A stretch of DNA of 64,000 bases from assembly GCF_914271545.1 (NCBI RefSeq), contig NZ_CAJZAH010000006.1, positions 1 through 64,000 on the forward strand, in the 5' to 3' direction. Numbering within the stretch: position 1 is the stretch's first letter; each line of letters begins with the position of its first letter. Below the pieces are notes generated by a model. The model did no database searches. It had not been told where the DNA came from and worked only from the letters and a program-made list of their open reading frames with translations. Shown in pieces: positions 19,647 to 29,495 of the stretch. A program made the position numbers and the translations under genes. Origin of the DNA: Cupriavidus respiraculi. Its GTDB lineage: Bacteria; Pseudomonadota; Gammaproteobacteria; Burkholderiales; Burkholderiaceae.

Positions 19647-20840
19647 ATGTACGACTTGCCCGATTCCCGTGGCCACTTCGGCCCCTATGGCGGTTCCTTC
19701 GTGTCCGAAACGCTCGTCCACGCGCTGGACGAACTGCGCGAGGCCTACGAGCGCCTGCGCAATGACCCCGACTTCGATGCCGAATACCGCCGCGAACTGA
19801 AGCACTTCGTCGGCCGTCCGTCGCCGATCTACCATGCGCAGCGCTGGAGCGAGATGCTCGGCGGCGCGCAGATCTTCCTCAAGCGCGAGGACCTGAACCA
19901 CACCGGCGCGCACAAGATCAACAACGTCATCGGCCAGGCGCTACTGGCCAAGCGCATGGGCAAGCCGCGCGTGATCGCCGAGACCGGGGCAGGGCAGCAT
20001 GGCGTGGCGACCGCCACCATCGCCGCCCGCTTCGGCATGGAATGCGTGGTCTATATGGGCGCCGAGGACGTCAAGCGCCAGGCCGCCAACGTGTACCGGA
20101 TGAAGCTGCTGGGCGCGACCGTGGTGCCCGTGGAAAGCGGCTCGCGCACGCTCAAGGACGCGCTGAACGAGGCCATGCGCGACTGGGTCACCAACGTCGA
20201 GAACACCTTCTACATCATCGGTACCGTGGCCGGGCCGCATCCCTACCCGATGATGGTGCGCGATTTCCAGTGCGTGATCGGCGAGGAAGCCAAGGTGCAG
20301 ATGCCCGAGCTCACCGGGCGCCAGCCCGACGCCGTGCTCGCCTGCGTCGGCGGCGGCTCCAACGCGATGGGCATTTTCTACCCGTATATCGAGCACAAGG
20401 ACGTGCGCCTGATCGGCGTCGAGCCTGCGGGCGACGGCATCGAGACTGGCCGCCACGCGGCCTCGCTGATCGCCGGCACGCCGGGCGTGCTGCACGGCAA
20501 CCGCACCTACCTGTTGCAAAGCCCCGACGGCCAGATCATCGAGACGCATTCCGTGTCCGCCGGCCTGGACTACCCCGGCGTGGGCCCCGAGCATGCCTGG
20601 CTCAAGGACAGCGGCCGCGCCGAGTACGTCTCGATCACCGACGACGAGGCGCTGCAGGCTTTCCATGACTGCTGCCGCATCGAGGGCATCATCCCGGCGC
20701 TGGAGTCGAGCCACGCCATCGCCTACGCCTGCAAGCTGGCGCCGACGCTGTCTAAGGACAAGCTGCTGCTGGTCAACCTGTCGGGCCGGGGGGACAAGGA
20801 CATGCACACCGTGGCCGAACGCGCCGGGCTGGTCCTCTGA
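19647..20840 (+). CDS. trpB: Tryptophan synthase beta chain
   Basis: Makes tryptophan from indole and serine with PLP. It has 397 residues. Lys90 in [10 protein letters not shown] is the PLP Schiff-base residue; [13 protein letters not shown] and [12 protein letters not shown] (phosphate-binding glycines) are present. [16 protein letters not shown] and the C-terminal [13 protein letters not shown] complete the signature. The TGA stop overlaps the ATG of the following methyltransferase (TGATG), so translation is probably coupled. Confidence 0.98.
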   Translation: MYDLPDSRGHFGPYGGSFVSETLVHALDELREAYERLRNDPDFDAEYRRELKHFVGRPSPIYHAQRWSEMLGGAQIFLKREDLNHTGAHKINNVIGQALLAKRMGKPRVIAETGAGQHGVATATIAARFGMECVVYMGAEDVKRQAANVYRMKLLGATVVPVESGSRTLKDALNEAMRDWVTNVENTFYIIGTVAGPHPYPMMVRDFQCVIGEEAKVQMPELTGRQPDAVLACVGGGSNAMGIFYPYIEHKDVRLIGVEPAGDGIETGRHAASLIAGTPGVLHGNRTYLLQSPDGQIIETHSVSAGLDYPGVGPEHAWLKDSGRAEYVSITDDEALQAFHDCCRIEGIIPALESSHAIAYACKLAPTLSKDKLLLVNLSGRGDKDMHTVAERAGLVL

Positions 20841-21802
20841 TGCGCGGCCTGCCTGAACCGGGCCTGGGCGGGGCGGGCGGGCCGCCCGATGGCGGCGCCG
20901 GCCCCGCGCCGATTCCGCTGTCGACGCCCCCCGCGCTGCCCAGCGAGCTGTTCCAGCAGGACATGCTCGAAGGCATCCACCGGCTGGCCGACGGCTCCAT
21001 CGACCTGATCGTCGCCGACCCGCCCTACGGGCTCGGCAAGGACTACGGCAACGACTCCGACCGGCTCTCGGGCGACGCCTACCTGGCGTGGTCCGAGCGC
21101 TGGATCGACGCCGTGGTGCCCAAGCTCGCGCCGCGCGGTTCGCTGTATCTGTTCTGCACCTGGCAGTACTCGCCCGAACTGTTCGTGATGCTCAAGCGGC
21201 GGCTGACGATGATCAACGAGATCATCTGGGACCGCCGCGTGCCCAGCATGGGCGGCACCACCCGCAAGTACTCGTCGGTGCACGACAACATCGGCTTCTT
21301 CGCCAAGGCGCGCGACTACTACTTCGACCTGGACCCGGTGCGCGTGCCCTACGACGCCGAGACCAAGAAGGCCCGCAGCCGGCCGCGCTTCGAGGGCAAG
21401 AAATGGCTCGAGGTCGGCTACAACCCGAAGGACCTGTGGAGCGTCTCGCGCATCCATCGCCAGGACCCGGAGCGGGCGGACCACCCGACGCAAAAGCCGC
21501 TGGAGATCGTCGAGCGCATGGTGCTCGCCAGCTCGCCGCCGGGCGGCCTGGTGCTCGATCCGTTCGCCGGCAGCGGCACCACGGCGGTCGCCTGCGCGCG
21601 CCACGGACGCCGCTTCGTCGGCTTCGAGATCAATGCCGACTACGTAGAAGTCGCGCGGGCGCGCGTGGCGCCGATCGTGCCGCTCAAGCCCGGCCCCGAG
21701 CCAATCGCCGCGGCCTGTCCCGCCATGCCGTCCACGGTACCCCATCCCGCGGCCGCGAACGACGAGCCGTCGTCCGCCACGCTGCCCACTCTCGCACAAT
21801 GA
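20840..21802 (+). CDS. DNA N6-adenine/N4-cytosine methyltransferase inside the trp operon
   Basis: A 320-residue, apparently solitary DNA methyltransferase. Catalytic motif IV DPPY is at 60-63 (VADPPYGLG). The SAM-binding motif [14 protein letters not shown] lies near residue 240, so the order IV then I marks the beta class. The TRD-like segment lies between them. The N-terminal ~35 residues (Gly/Pro-rich) and C-terminal ~40 residues are low complexity. No restriction gene is nearby. It overlaps trpB by one base (TGATG), and its TGA lies in the ATGA before trpA. From memory, Ralstonia and Burkholderia keep a homolog here that is linked to GTWWAC methylation; I could not check this. Confidence 0.88.
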   Translation: MRGLPEPGLGGAGGPPDGGAGPAPIPLSTPPALPSELFQQDMLEGIHRLADGSIDLIVADPPYGLGKDYGNDSDRLSGDAYLAWSERWIDAVVPKLAPRGSLYLFCTWQYSPELFVMLKRRLTMINEIIWDRRVPSMGGTTRKYSSVHDNIGFFAKARDYYFDLDPVRVPYDAETKKARSRPRFEGKKWLEVGYNPKDLWSVSRIHRQDPERADHPTQKPLEIVERMVLASSPPGGLVLDPFAGSGTTAVACARHGRRFVGFEINADYVEVARARVAPIVPLKPGPEPIAAACPAMPSTVPHPAAANDEPSSATLPTLAQ

Positions 21803-21804
21803 CC

Positions 21805-22608
21805 ATGTCCCGGATTTCCTCCACTTTCGCGGCCCTGTCCGCACAAGGGCGCAAGGGCCTGATTCCGTTCATCACCGCCGGCGATCCGGAACCCGGTCTC
21901 ACCGTGGCGCTGATGCATGCGCTGGTCGAGGGCGGCGCCGACGTGATCGAGCTGGGCGTGCCGTTCTCCGACCCGATGGCCGACGGCCCGGTGATCCAGC
22001 GCGCCTCCGAGCGGGCGCTTGCCAACGGCGTGACGCTGGCCAAGGTGCTGGAGTGGGTGCGCGAATTCCGCGAGCGCGACGCCACCACGCCGGTGGTGCT
22101 GATGGGCTACGCCAACCCGATCGAGCGCATGGGCCAGGAAACCTTCGCCCGCGCCGCGCGCGAGGCCGGGGTCGATGGCGTGCTGGTGGTGGACTATCCG
22201 CCCGAGGAATGCGAGTCCTTCGCCGGGCTGATGCGCGAGAACGGGATGGACCCCATCTTCCTGCTGGCGCCTACCTCCACCGAGGCGCGCATCGAGGCCA
22301 TGGCCAAGGTGGCGAGCGGCTATCTGTACTACGTGTCGCTCAAGGGCGTGACAGGTTCGGGCGCGCTGGACCTGGACAGCGTGGCGGCCAAGCTGCCACT
22401 GATCAAGCGCCATGTGAACCTGCCGGTGGGCGTGGGCTTCGGCATCCGCGACGCGCAGACCGCCCGCGCCATCGGCGGCATCGCCGATGCGGTGGTGATC
22501 GGCAGCCGCCTCGTGCAGCTGCTGGAAGATGCGCCGCGTGCACAGGCGGTACAATCGCTGCGCGCGTTCATCGCCGAGATCCGGGCCGCACTCGACGCCA
22601 AGGCGTGA
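21805..22608 (+). CDS. trpA: Tryptophan synthase alpha chain
   Basis: Cleaves indole-3-glycerol phosphate and channels indole to TrpB. It has 267 residues from the ATG at 21805 (MSRISSTF). The catalytic Glu and Asp lie in [37 protein letters not shown] and VGVGFGIRD form the phosphate-binding loops. An ATG two codons earlier (21799) overlaps the methyltransferase stop as ATGA and is equally possible; MSRI is the form I expect for this genus. Confidence 0.96.
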   Translation: MSRISSTFAALSAQGRKGLIPFITAGDPEPGLTVALMHALVEGGADVIELGVPFSDPMADGPVIQRASERALANGVTLAKVLEWVREFRERDATTPVVLMGYANPIERMGQETFARAAREAGVDGVLVVDYPPEECESFAGLMRENGMDPIFLLAPTSTEARIEAMAKVASGYLYYVSLKGVTGSGALDLDSVAAKLPLIKRHVNLPVGVGFGIRDAQTARAIGGIADAVVIGSRLVQLLEDAPRAQAVQSLRAFIAEIRAALDAKA

Positions 22609-22789
22609 GCGATCGGCCACATCGCGACGGTTTCGCTTAGGGGCAGGGGCGCAGGCGTGGTAAATTCGCGCCCTGGCCGCCTGACCCCTCGTAAACCCGC
22701 CCTCGGGACGGGATGCAGCGAGCCGCCGCTGCCGCAGATTTCCCGCCCGAACCGTTCGCGGGACCGGCATTATCCGAAAGGAGCCTGAT

Positions 22790-23662
22790 ATGAGCTGGTT
22801 GGATAAACTCCTGCCCCCCAAGATTCAACAGACCGACCCTTCCTCCCGCAAGGGCATCCCGGAAGGGCTGTGGGTCAAATGCCCGGCCTGCGAGTCCGTG
22901 CTGTACCGGACCGACGTCGAGGCCAATCTGCATGTCTGCCCGAAGTGCGACCACCATATGCGCATCCGCGCCCGCGAGCGCCTGGACGGCCTGCTGGACG
23001 CCGAAGGCCGCTATGAGATCGGCCAGGAGATCGTGCCGGTCGACGCGCTGAAGTTCAAGGACACCAAGAAGTATCCGGACCGCATCAAGGCGGCCATGGA
23101 CGACACCGGCGAGACCGATGCCATGGTGGTGATGGGCGGCGCGATCCACACCATCCCCGTGGTGGTGAGCTGCTTCGAGTTCGAGTTCATGGGCGGCTCG
23201 ATGGGCTCGGTGGTGGGCGAGCGCTTCGCCCGCGGCGCGCAGGCCGCGCTCGAGCAGAAGGTGCCGTTCATCTGCATTACCGCCACCGGCGGCGCGCGCA
23301 TGCAGGAAAGCCTGCTGTCGCTGATGCAGATGGCCAAGACCACGGCCATGCTGAACCAGCTGTCCAACGCGAAGCTGCCTTTCATCAGTGTGCTGACCGA
23401 TCCGACCATGGGTGGCGTGTCCGCCAGCTTCGCCTTCCTGGGCGACGTGGTGATCGCCGAGCCAAAGGCGCTGATCGGCTTCGCCGGCCCGCGCGTGATC
23501 GAGCAGACCGTGCGCGAAAAGCTGCCCGAAGGCTTCCAGCGTGCCGAATTCCTGCTGCAGAAGGGCGCCATCGACATGATCGTCGACCGCCGCAAGCTGC
23601 GCGCCGAAATCGCGCAACTGCTGGCGCTGCTGCAGAAGCAGCCGGCCGACGCGGTGGCCTGA
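22790..23662 (+). CDS. accD: Acetyl-CoA carboxylase carboxyltransferase beta subunit
   Basis: With AccA, transfers the carboxyl group from biotin to acetyl-CoA, giving malonyl-CoA for fatty acid synthesis. It has 290 residues. The N-terminal zinc ribbon uses Cys31, Cys34, Cys50 and Cys53 (CPAC and CPKC). The crotonase-like core includes [20 protein letters not shown] and [19 protein letters not shown]. It starts at 22790 after a purine-rich AAAGGAG. It sits between trpA and folC; accD-folC-dedD-cvpA-purF is the E. coli order. Confidence 0.98.
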   Translation: MSWLDKLLPPKIQQTDPSSRKGIPEGLWVKCPACESVLYRTDVEANLHVCPKCDHHMRIRARERLDGLLDAEGRYEIGQEIVPVDALKFKDTKKYPDRIKAAMDDTGETDAMVVMGGAIHTIPVVVSCFEFEFMGGSMGSVVGERFARGAQAALEQKVPFICITATGGARMQESLLSLMQMAKTTAMLNQLSNAKLPFISVLTDPTMGGVSASFAFLGDVVIAEPKALIGFAGPRVIEQTVREKLPEGFQRAEFLLQKGAIDMIVDRRKLRAEIAQLLALLQKQPADAVA

Positions 23663-23691
23663 CGCGGGGCCTTCGCATCGCAGTCGCATGC

Positions 23692-23716
23692 AGCGCGGAC
23701 CCGGTCCGCGCTTTTT
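23692..23716 (+). terminator. Intrinsic terminator after accD
   Basis: GCGCGGACC (23693-23701) pairs with GGTCCGCGC (23703-23711), followed by TTTTT. With only one base between the arms, the terminal pairs must open to form the loop. Confidence 0.65.
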
Positions 23717-23858
23717 CGTTTGCGGCGACGGTGGAACCACCGTCGCGCGCATCGACTCGAAATTCCGCAGCCTGACCAGCAGCCCGACAGAATCGACCAT
23801 CCGCACCGGCGCGCACGACCCATCTCGTGCCCATGCCCGCTGCCCCGTGCTACCGACC

Positions 23859-25169
23859 ATGCCAATCTTTTCTTCCCTCCCCGAATGGCTCGCCCATCTC
23901 GAAACCGCCCATCCGGTGGGCATCGACATGGGTCTGACGCGCATCACGCGTGTCAAGGAAGCGCTGGGCTTGCGCATCGATGCGGTGGTGTTCACCGTGG
24001 GCGGCACCAACGGCAAGGGCTCGACCTGCGCGATGCTCGAACGCATCCTGCTCGAAGCCGGCTACAAGGTGGGCTGCCATACCTCGCCCCATCTGCTCAC
24101 GTTCAACGAGCGCGCCCGCATCAATGGCGAAATGGCCACCGACGCGCAGCTGCTGCCGCATTTCGAGGCGGTGGAGCGCGCGCGCAACAGCTTCGCCGAC
24201 CCCGTGAGCCTCACGTACTTCGAATTCACCACGCTGGCCATCATCCACGCCTTCGCGGCGGCGCGGCTAGACGCGATGATTCTGGAAGTGGGCCTGGGCG
24301 GCCGGCTGGACGCGGTCAATGTGATCGACCCCGACTGCGCGGTGATCACCAGCGTCGATATCGACCATACGCAATACCTGGGCGACACGCGCGAGGCGAT
24401 CGGCTACGAGAAGGCCGGCATCTTCCGCCCGCACGTGCCGGCGATCTGCGCCGACCCCATGCCGCCGAAGTCGCTGGTCGACCATGCCGAGGCCATCGGC
24501 GCGGACCTGTGGCTGGTGGGGCGCGATTTCCACCACCAGGCCGCCAAGGGCCAGGAGCGCCAGCAGTGGGACTGGAGCGGACGCGAGCGCAAGCTCAACG
24601 GCCTGGGCTACCCGGCGCTGCGCGGCGCCAACCAGCTGCTGAACGCCTCCGCCGCGCTGGCCGCGCTGCAGGCAATGCGCCCCCGGCTGCCGGTGAGCGC
24701 CCAGGAAGTGCGCAACGGGCTGGCCTTCGTCGAACTGCCGGGCCGTTTCCAGGTGCTGGCGGGGCGCCCGACCGTGATCCTGGACGTCGCGCACAACCCG
24801 CACGCCGCTGCCACGCTGGGGCAGAGCCTGGAGAACATGGGGTTCTTCCGCTACACGTACGCGGTCTTCGGCGCCATGGCCGACAAGGACATCGCCGGCG
24901 TGCTGCGCCACCTGTCCGACAAGGTCGATCACTGGTGCTTGTGCGACCTGCCGACCGAGAGGGCCGCCAGCGCGCAAAGCCTGCTCGAACGCCTGGAGGA
25001 GGGCGGGTTCCGCGCCGGCCCGGATGCCACGGCGGCGTGCTTTTCCAGCCCCGAGGCGGCGTATCGGGATGCCATCGAGAGAGCGACCGAGAATGATAGA
25101 ATCCTGGTCTTCGGATCGTTCTACACCGTGGCCGGCGTGATGGCATATCGCGCCACCCAGGCCAACTAG
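23859..25169 (+). CDS. folC: Dihydrofolate synthase / folylpolyglutamate synthase
   Basis: Adds glutamate to dihydropteroate and to tetrahydrofolates. It has 436 residues. The ATP-binding P-loop is GGTNGKGST (48-56). HTSPHLLTFNERARING, EVGLGGRLDAVNVI, SVDIDHTQYLGDT and LDVAHNPHAA are typical Mur-ligase-like FolC segments. The start at 23859 (MPIFSSLPEW) is where family similarity begins; the frame is open farther upstream but reads into the accD terminator. The stop lies in a short repeat region (25160-25214). Confidence 0.96.
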   Translation: MPIFSSLPEWLAHLETAHPVGIDMGLTRITRVKEALGLRIDAVVFTVGGTNGKGSTCAMLERILLEAGYKVGCHTSPHLLTFNERARINGEMATDAQLLPHFEAVERARNSFADPVSLTYFEFTTLAIIHAFAAARLDAMILEVGLGGRLDAVNVIDPDCAVITSVDIDHTQYLGDTREAIGYEKAGIFRPHVPAICADPMPPKSLVDHAEAIGADLWLVGRDFHHQAAKGQERQQWDWSGRERKLNGLGYPALRGANQLLNASAALAALQAMRPRLPVSAQEVRNGLAFVELPGRFQVLAGRPTVILDVAHNPHAAATLGQSLENMGFFRYTYAVFGAMADKDIAGVLRHLSDKVDHWCLCDLPTERAASAQSLLERLEEGGFRAGPDATAACFSSPEAAYRDAIERATENDRILVFGSFYTVAGVMAYRATQAN

Positions 25170-25295
25170 GCCAACCAGGGTCAGCGGACTGGGCAACCAG
25201 ATCAGGCAACCAGGCCGCCAGAGGCTTCCCAGCTTCGCGGTGACGAGCGGCAGAACCAGCGGCTTGTCACCACGGCCGTCGCACCGAACCAATCT

Positions 25296-26054
25296 ATGGG
25301 CTTGTTTTCGCTGTTTTCCTCCCGCAAGGGCAATGACCCGGCACCGGCGCGCACCCGTCGCTCGCGTACCGATGCGGGCGCGGGCATCGCCTCGTCGCGC
25401 CGTCTTGCCGAGGAATATGCGGACGATACGCTCGACCCCGAATTTCCCCAGAAGCAGCGCGCCCGCCGTCGCCTGATCGGCGCCGTGGTGCTGACCGTGG
25501 CGGCCGTGATCGTGCTGCCCATCGTGTTCGAGACCGAGCCGCGTCCCGCCGTCGACAACATCGCCGTGCGCCTGTCCAACGGCCATGGTGGCGACGATGC
25601 CCGCGCGCGGCCGGAGCAGAAGAAGGCCGCGGCGCTGCCGCCCGCGCCGCAGCCGAAGATCGAGGCCCAGGCGCTCGACGCCGGCGAGGAGCTGATCAGC
25701 GGTACGCCGGCCGATGCGCGGCCCGCCGAAAAGCCCGCCGCCAGGGCCAGTGAAAAGCCGGCCGACAAGCCCGCCGACAAACCGGCGGACAAGCCCGCCC
25801 AAGCCGAGGCCAAGCCCTCCGGCAGCGGCAAGTACGTCATCCAGGTGGGCGCGTTCTCGTCCGAGGACAAGGCAAAGAACTGGGTGGCCAAGTTGAAGGC
25901 CGCCAAGGTGCCCGCATATATCGAGAAGAAGACGCTCGCCGATGGCGAGCGCGTGCTGCTGCGCGCGGGACCGTTCCCGGACCGCGGCGCCGCCGATGCC
26001 GCCGAGAAGCGCGTGCGCGCCGCCGGCCTCACCGCGAGGGTCGTGGAACAGTAG
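25296..26054 (+). CDS. SPOR-domain membrane protein (DedD-like)
   Basis: A 252-residue bitopic inner-membrane protein. Its short basic cytoplasmic N-terminus precedes one transmembrane helix (~60-79). A Pro/Ala/Lys linker with tandem DKPA units (~150-165) follows, and residues ~177-252 form a SPOR domain (KYVIQVGAFSSEDKAKNWV). SPOR domains bind denuded peptidoglycan at the division site. The place between folC and cvpA is that of E. coli dedD, a septal-ring protein, so I infer a division role. Confidence 0.88.
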   Translation: MGLFSLFSSRKGNDPAPARTRRSRTDAGAGIASSRRLAEEYADDTLDPEFPQKQRARRRLIGAVVLTVAAVIVLPIVFETEPRPAVDNIAVRLSNGHGGDDARARPEQKKAAALPPAPQPKIEAQALDAGEELISGTPADARPAEKPAARASEKPADKPADKPADKPAQAEAKPSGSGKYVIQVGAFSSEDKAKNWVAKLKAAKVPAYIEKKTLADGERVLLRAGPFPDRGAADAAEKRVRAAGLTARVVEQ

Positions 26055-26082
26055 CCCCGGCCGGGCATACGGATTCCCAAGC

Positions 26083-26580
26083 ATGCAGCCAACCTTCTTC
26101 GATTACAGCGTGGCGTTCGTGCTGGTCACCTCCGGGCTGATCGGCGTGCTGCGCGGCCTGATGCGCGAACTGCTGTCGCTGGTGGGCTGGGTGGTGGCGT
26201 TCTGGGTGGCCTACACCTATGTGGGCGTGGCGGCCGAATGGATGCCCGAGGCCATGCCTGGCGGGGCGCTGGGACGCAGCGCCGCCGGCTTTGCCGTGCT
26301 GTTCTTCGGCACCGTGATCGCCGCCGCGCTGGCCAGCGCCGTGATCGGCGGCCTGCTGGAGACCACGGGCCTGAAGCCCGCGGATCGCGGCCTGGGCCTG
26401 GTGTTCGGCCTGGCCCGTGGCGTGCTGCTGGTGATGGTGCTGGTCACCCTGGCCGGATTTACCAAGTTGCCCGAGGAACCGTTCTGGCGCGACGCGGTGT
26501 CCCGGCCCTTTGTGGTACAAGCGATGGAGGCGGCGCGGCCATGGCTGCCCCCCGAGATCGCCAAGTACGTCAAGACATGA
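26083..26580 (+). CDS. cvpA: CvpA family membrane protein
   Basis: A 165-residue inner-membrane protein of the CvpA family, named for colicin V production in E. coli and more recently tied to envelope stress. About four hydrophobic segments are visible (8-27, 29-50, 66-90, 105-126). FDYSVAFVLVTSGLIGVLRG and RELLSLVGWVVAFWVAYTY are the conserved N-terminal features. It lies directly upstream of purF as in E. coli, 28 bp after the SPOR gene. Confidence 0.93.
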   Translation: MQPTFFDYSVAFVLVTSGLIGVLRGLMRELLSLVGWVVAFWVAYTYVGVAAEWMPEAMPGGALGRSAAGFAVLFFGTVIAAALASAVIGGLLETTGLKPADRGLGLVFGLARGVLLVMVLVTLAGFTKLPEEPFWRDAVSRPFVVQAMEAARPWLPPEIAKYVKT

Positions 26581-26673
26581 CATGACGCCGGGCACGGCGC
26601 CCGGCGCTAATTCGCAGCGCTCGCCACGGGGGCGGAGCTGCAGCCGATTCGGCAGCTTTTATTGGAGCCTGGC

Positions 26674-28203
26674 ATGTGCGGTATCGTCGGTGTGGTGTCC
26701 TCCACGCCCGTCAACCAATTGATCTACGACAGCCTGCTGTTGTTGCAGCATCGCGGGCAGGATGCCGCCGGCATCGCAACCGCCAATGGCAGTACCTTCC
26801 ACATGCACAAGGCCAACGGCCTGGTGCGCGACGTGTTCCGCACGCGCAACATGCGTGGCCTGCCGGGCTCGGCGGGCATCGGCCAGGTCCGCTACCCGAC
26901 CGCCGGTTCGGCGTCGAGCGAAGAGGAGGCGCAGCCGTTCTACGTCAATGCCCCCTACGGCATCATCCTGTCGCACAACGGCAACCTGACCAACTGGCAA
27001 CAGCTGCGTGAGGAGATGTTCCGCCGCGACCGACGCCATATCAACACGCACTCCGACACCGAGGTGCTGCTGAACGTGCTGGCCGACGAACTGCAGCGCG
27101 CCAGCAACGGCATGTCGCTGGACCCGGAGATCATCTTCACGGCCGTCGCCGGGATGCATCGCCGCGTGCGCGGCTCCTACGCCATCGCCGCGCAGATCGC
27201 CGGCTACGGCATGCTCGCCGTGCGCGATCCGTTCGGCATCCGCCCGCTGTGCCTGGGCAGCGTGGATACCCCGCACGGCAAGGAATGGATGGTGGCGTCC
27301 GAATCCGTGGCGCTCGAAGGCATCGGCTACCGGCTCGAGCGCGATGTGGCCCCGGGCGAGGCGATCTTCATCGACCTCGACGGCAAGCTGCACACCAAGC
27401 AGTGCGCCGACAATCCGCAGCTCAATTCCTGCATTTTCGAGTACGTGTATCTGGCCCGCCCGGATTCGTGCATCGACGGCGTGCCCGTGTACGAGGCCCG
27501 CATGCGCATGGGCGACTACCTGGCCGAGAAGATCGCCCAGGAAGTGCGCTCCGGCGACATCGACGTGGTGATGCCGATTCCCGATTCCAGCCGGCCGGCC
27601 GCCATGCAGGTGGCCAACAAGCTGGGCCTGGGCTATCGCGAGGGCTTCTTCAAGAACCGCTATGTCGGCCGCACCTTCATCATGCCGGGCCAGGCGGTGC
27701 GCAAGAAGTCGGTGCGCCAGAAGCTCAACGCGATGGGCGTGGAGTTCAAGGGCAAGAACGTGCTGATCGTCGACGACTCGATCGTGCGCGGCACCACCTC
27801 GTTCGAGATCGTGCAGATGGCGCGCGACGCCGGCGCCAACAAGGTGATCTTCGCCTCGGCCGCGCCGCCGGTGAAATTCCCCAACGTGTACGGCATCGAC
27901 ATGCCCACGCGCAGCGAACTGGTCGCGCACGGCCGCACCCATGACGAGATCGCGCGCATGATCGGCGCGGACCAGCTGGTCTACCAGGACGTCGAAGCGA
28001 TGAAGCAGGCGGTGCGCGACATCAATCCGGCGCTGAAGGATTTCGACGCGTCGTGCTTCGATGGCAAGTACATCACCGGCGATATCGACGAGGCTTACCT
28101 GGAGCGGCTGGAAACGGCGCGCAGCCAGGCCGACCGCGACGGCACCGGCGGCGATACCGAACGTTCGCAGCTGCACCTGCAGCGCTCGGGCGGCAACGAG
28201 TAA
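26674..28203 (+). CDS. purF: Amidophosphoribosyltransferase
   Basis: Commits PRPP to purine synthesis by transferring ammonia from glutamine. It has 509 residues. The start at 26674 puts Cys2 (MCGIVGVVS) as the N-terminal nucleophile of the class II glutamine amidotransferase domain, so the ATG at 26662 (MEPGMCGI) cannot be the functional start. Glutaminase features LSHNGNLTNW and GSYAIAAQIAGYG precede the phosphoribosyltransferase domain, with PRPP loop VLIVDDSIVRGTTS near residue 365. The short C-terminal tail is variable. metZ follows after 15 bp. Confidence 0.98.
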   Translation: MCGIVGVVSSTPVNQLIYDSLLLLQHRGQDAAGIATANGSTFHMHKANGLVRDVFRTRNMRGLPGSAGIGQVRYPTAGSASSEEEAQPFYVNAPYGIILSHNGNLTNWQQLREEMFRRDRRHINTHSDTEVLLNVLADELQRASNGMSLDPEIIFTAVAGMHRRVRGSYAIAAQIAGYGMLAVRDPFGIRPLCLGSVDTPHGKEWMVASESVALEGIGYRLERDVAPGEAIFIDLDGKLHTKQCADNPQLNSCIFEYVYLARPDSCIDGVPVYEARMRMGDYLAEKIAQEVRSGDIDVVMPIPDSSRPAAMQVANKLGLGYREGFFKNRYVGRTFIMPGQAVRKKSVRQKLNAMGVEFKGKNVLIVDDSIVRGTTSFEIVQMARDAGANKVIFASAAPPVKFPNVYGIDMPTRSELVAHGRTHDEIARMIGADQLVYQDVEAMKQAVRDINPALKDFDASCFDGKYITGDIDEAYLERLETARSQADRDGTGGDTERSQLHLQRSGGNE

Positions 28204-28218
28204 GGACGGCGAGAGAGC

Positions 28219-29424
28219 ATGAGCGAACCGTTCAACCCCGACGCCCTCGGCATCGACACGCTGGGCGTCCGCGCCGGCACGATGCGCAGCGAGTTCATGG
28301 AGCATTCCGAGGCGATGTACCTGACCTCGAGCTTCTGCTTCGGCAGCGCCGCAGAGGCCGCCGAGCGCTTTGCGAACTCGGAGGAGGGCTTCACCTACTC
28401 GCGCTTCACCAATCCGACCGTCAGCATGTTCCAGCAGCGGCTCGCCGCGCTGGAAGGCGCCGAGGCCTGCATGGCCACGGCCTCGGGCATGAGCGCCATC
28501 CTGTCGGTGCTGATGTCGTCGGCGCAGGCCGGCGACCACGTCGTCAGCTCGCGCGCGATCTTCGGCTCGACGATGACGCTGCTGGGCACCATCTTCGCGA
28601 AGTTCGGCATCGAGACCACCTTCGTCGACGGCACCGACTTGCAGTCCTGGCGCGCGGCCGTCAAGCCGAACACGAAGCTGTTCTTCCTGGAAACGCCGTC
28701 GAACCCGCTGACGGAAGTGGCCGACATCGCGGCCGTGGCCGATATCGCCCACAACGCCGGCGCGCTGCTGGTGGTCGACAACTGCTTCTGCTCGCCCGCG
28801 TTGCAGCAGCCGATGAAGTTCGGCGCCGACATCGTGGTGCATTCGGCCACCAAGCATATCGACGGCCAGGGCCGCGTGCTGGGCGGCGCGGTGCTGGGCT
28901 CGCGCGACTACATCATGGGCAAGGTGTTCCCGTTCGTGCGCACGGCCGGCCCGACGCTGTCCGCGTTCAACGCGTGGGTGCTGCTCAAGGGCATGGAAAC
29001 GCTGGGCATCCGCATGGAGCGCCATTCGGCCAACGCGCTGGCGCTGGCCGAATTCCTCGAGTCGCATCCGGCCGTCGCGCGTGTCTACCATCCCGCGCTG
29101 AAGTCGCATCCGCAGCATGACATCGCCATGCGCCAGCAAAGCGGCGGCGGGGCCATCGTGTCGTTCGAGCTCAAGGGCGCCACGCCCGAGGCCCGGCGCG
29201 CGAATGCCTGGCGCGTGATCGACAACACCCGGCTGTGCTCGATCACCGGCAACCTGGGCGACACGCGCACCACGGTGACCCATCCGTACACCACCACGCA
29301 CGCGCGGGTCAGTCCCGAGGCGAAGGCGGCGGCGGGGATCGACGAAGGGCTGATCCGCCTGGCGGTCGGCCTCGAATCGGCGGCGGACCTGAAGGCAGAT
29401 CTGCTGCGCGGCCTGGGCGACTGA
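28219..29424 (+). CDS. metZ: O-succinylhomoserine sulfhydrylase
   Basis: PLP enzyme that makes homocysteine from O-succinylhomoserine and sulfide in direct-sulfhydrylation methionine synthesis. It has 401 residues of the Cys/Met metabolism PLP family. Lys212 in HSATKHIDGQGR binds PLP. FTYSRFTNPTVSMF, FLETPSNPLTEVADI and the C-terminal RLAVGLESAADLKADL are conserved. The purF-metZ order is the Pseudomonas arrangement and favours MetZ over cystathionine gamma-synthase. Confidence 0.94.
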   Translation: MSEPFNPDALGIDTLGVRAGTMRSEFMEHSEAMYLTSSFCFGSAAEAAERFANSEEGFTYSRFTNPTVSMFQQRLAALEGAEACMATASGMSAILSVLMSSAQAGDHVVSSRAIFGSTMTLLGTIFAKFGIETTFVDGTDLQSWRAAVKPNTKLFFLETPSNPLTEVADIAAVADIAHNAGALLVVDNCFCSPALQQPMKFGADIVVHSATKHIDGQGRVLGGAVLGSRDYIMGKVFPFVRTAGPTLSAFNAWVLLKGMETLGIRMERHSANALALAEFLESHPAVARVYHPALKSHPQHDIAMRQQSGGGAIVSFELKGATPEARRANAWRVIDNTRLCSITGNLGDTRTTVTHPYTTTHARVSPEAKAAAGIDEGLIRLAVGLESAADLKADLLRGLGD

Positions 29425-29458
29425 ACGGCGAACGATCCAGCGCTGCTCCGGCAACATG

Positions 29459-29489
29459 AAAACGCCGCGGTGTCCCACACGCGGCGTTT
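29459..29489. terminator. Bidirectional terminator between metZ and the ABC permease
   Basis: AAACGCCGCG (29460-29469) pairs with CGCGGCGTTT (29480-29489), with a shorter inner GTG/CAC pairing. It lies between the convergent metZ and ABC transporter genes and can serve both. Confidence 0.7.
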
Positions 29490-29495
29490 GTCATT

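Noticed and set aside
26659-29478. Minus-strand open frame of 939 codons over purF and metZ
   Set aside because: Antisense shadow of two certain enzymes, with no recognisable domain.
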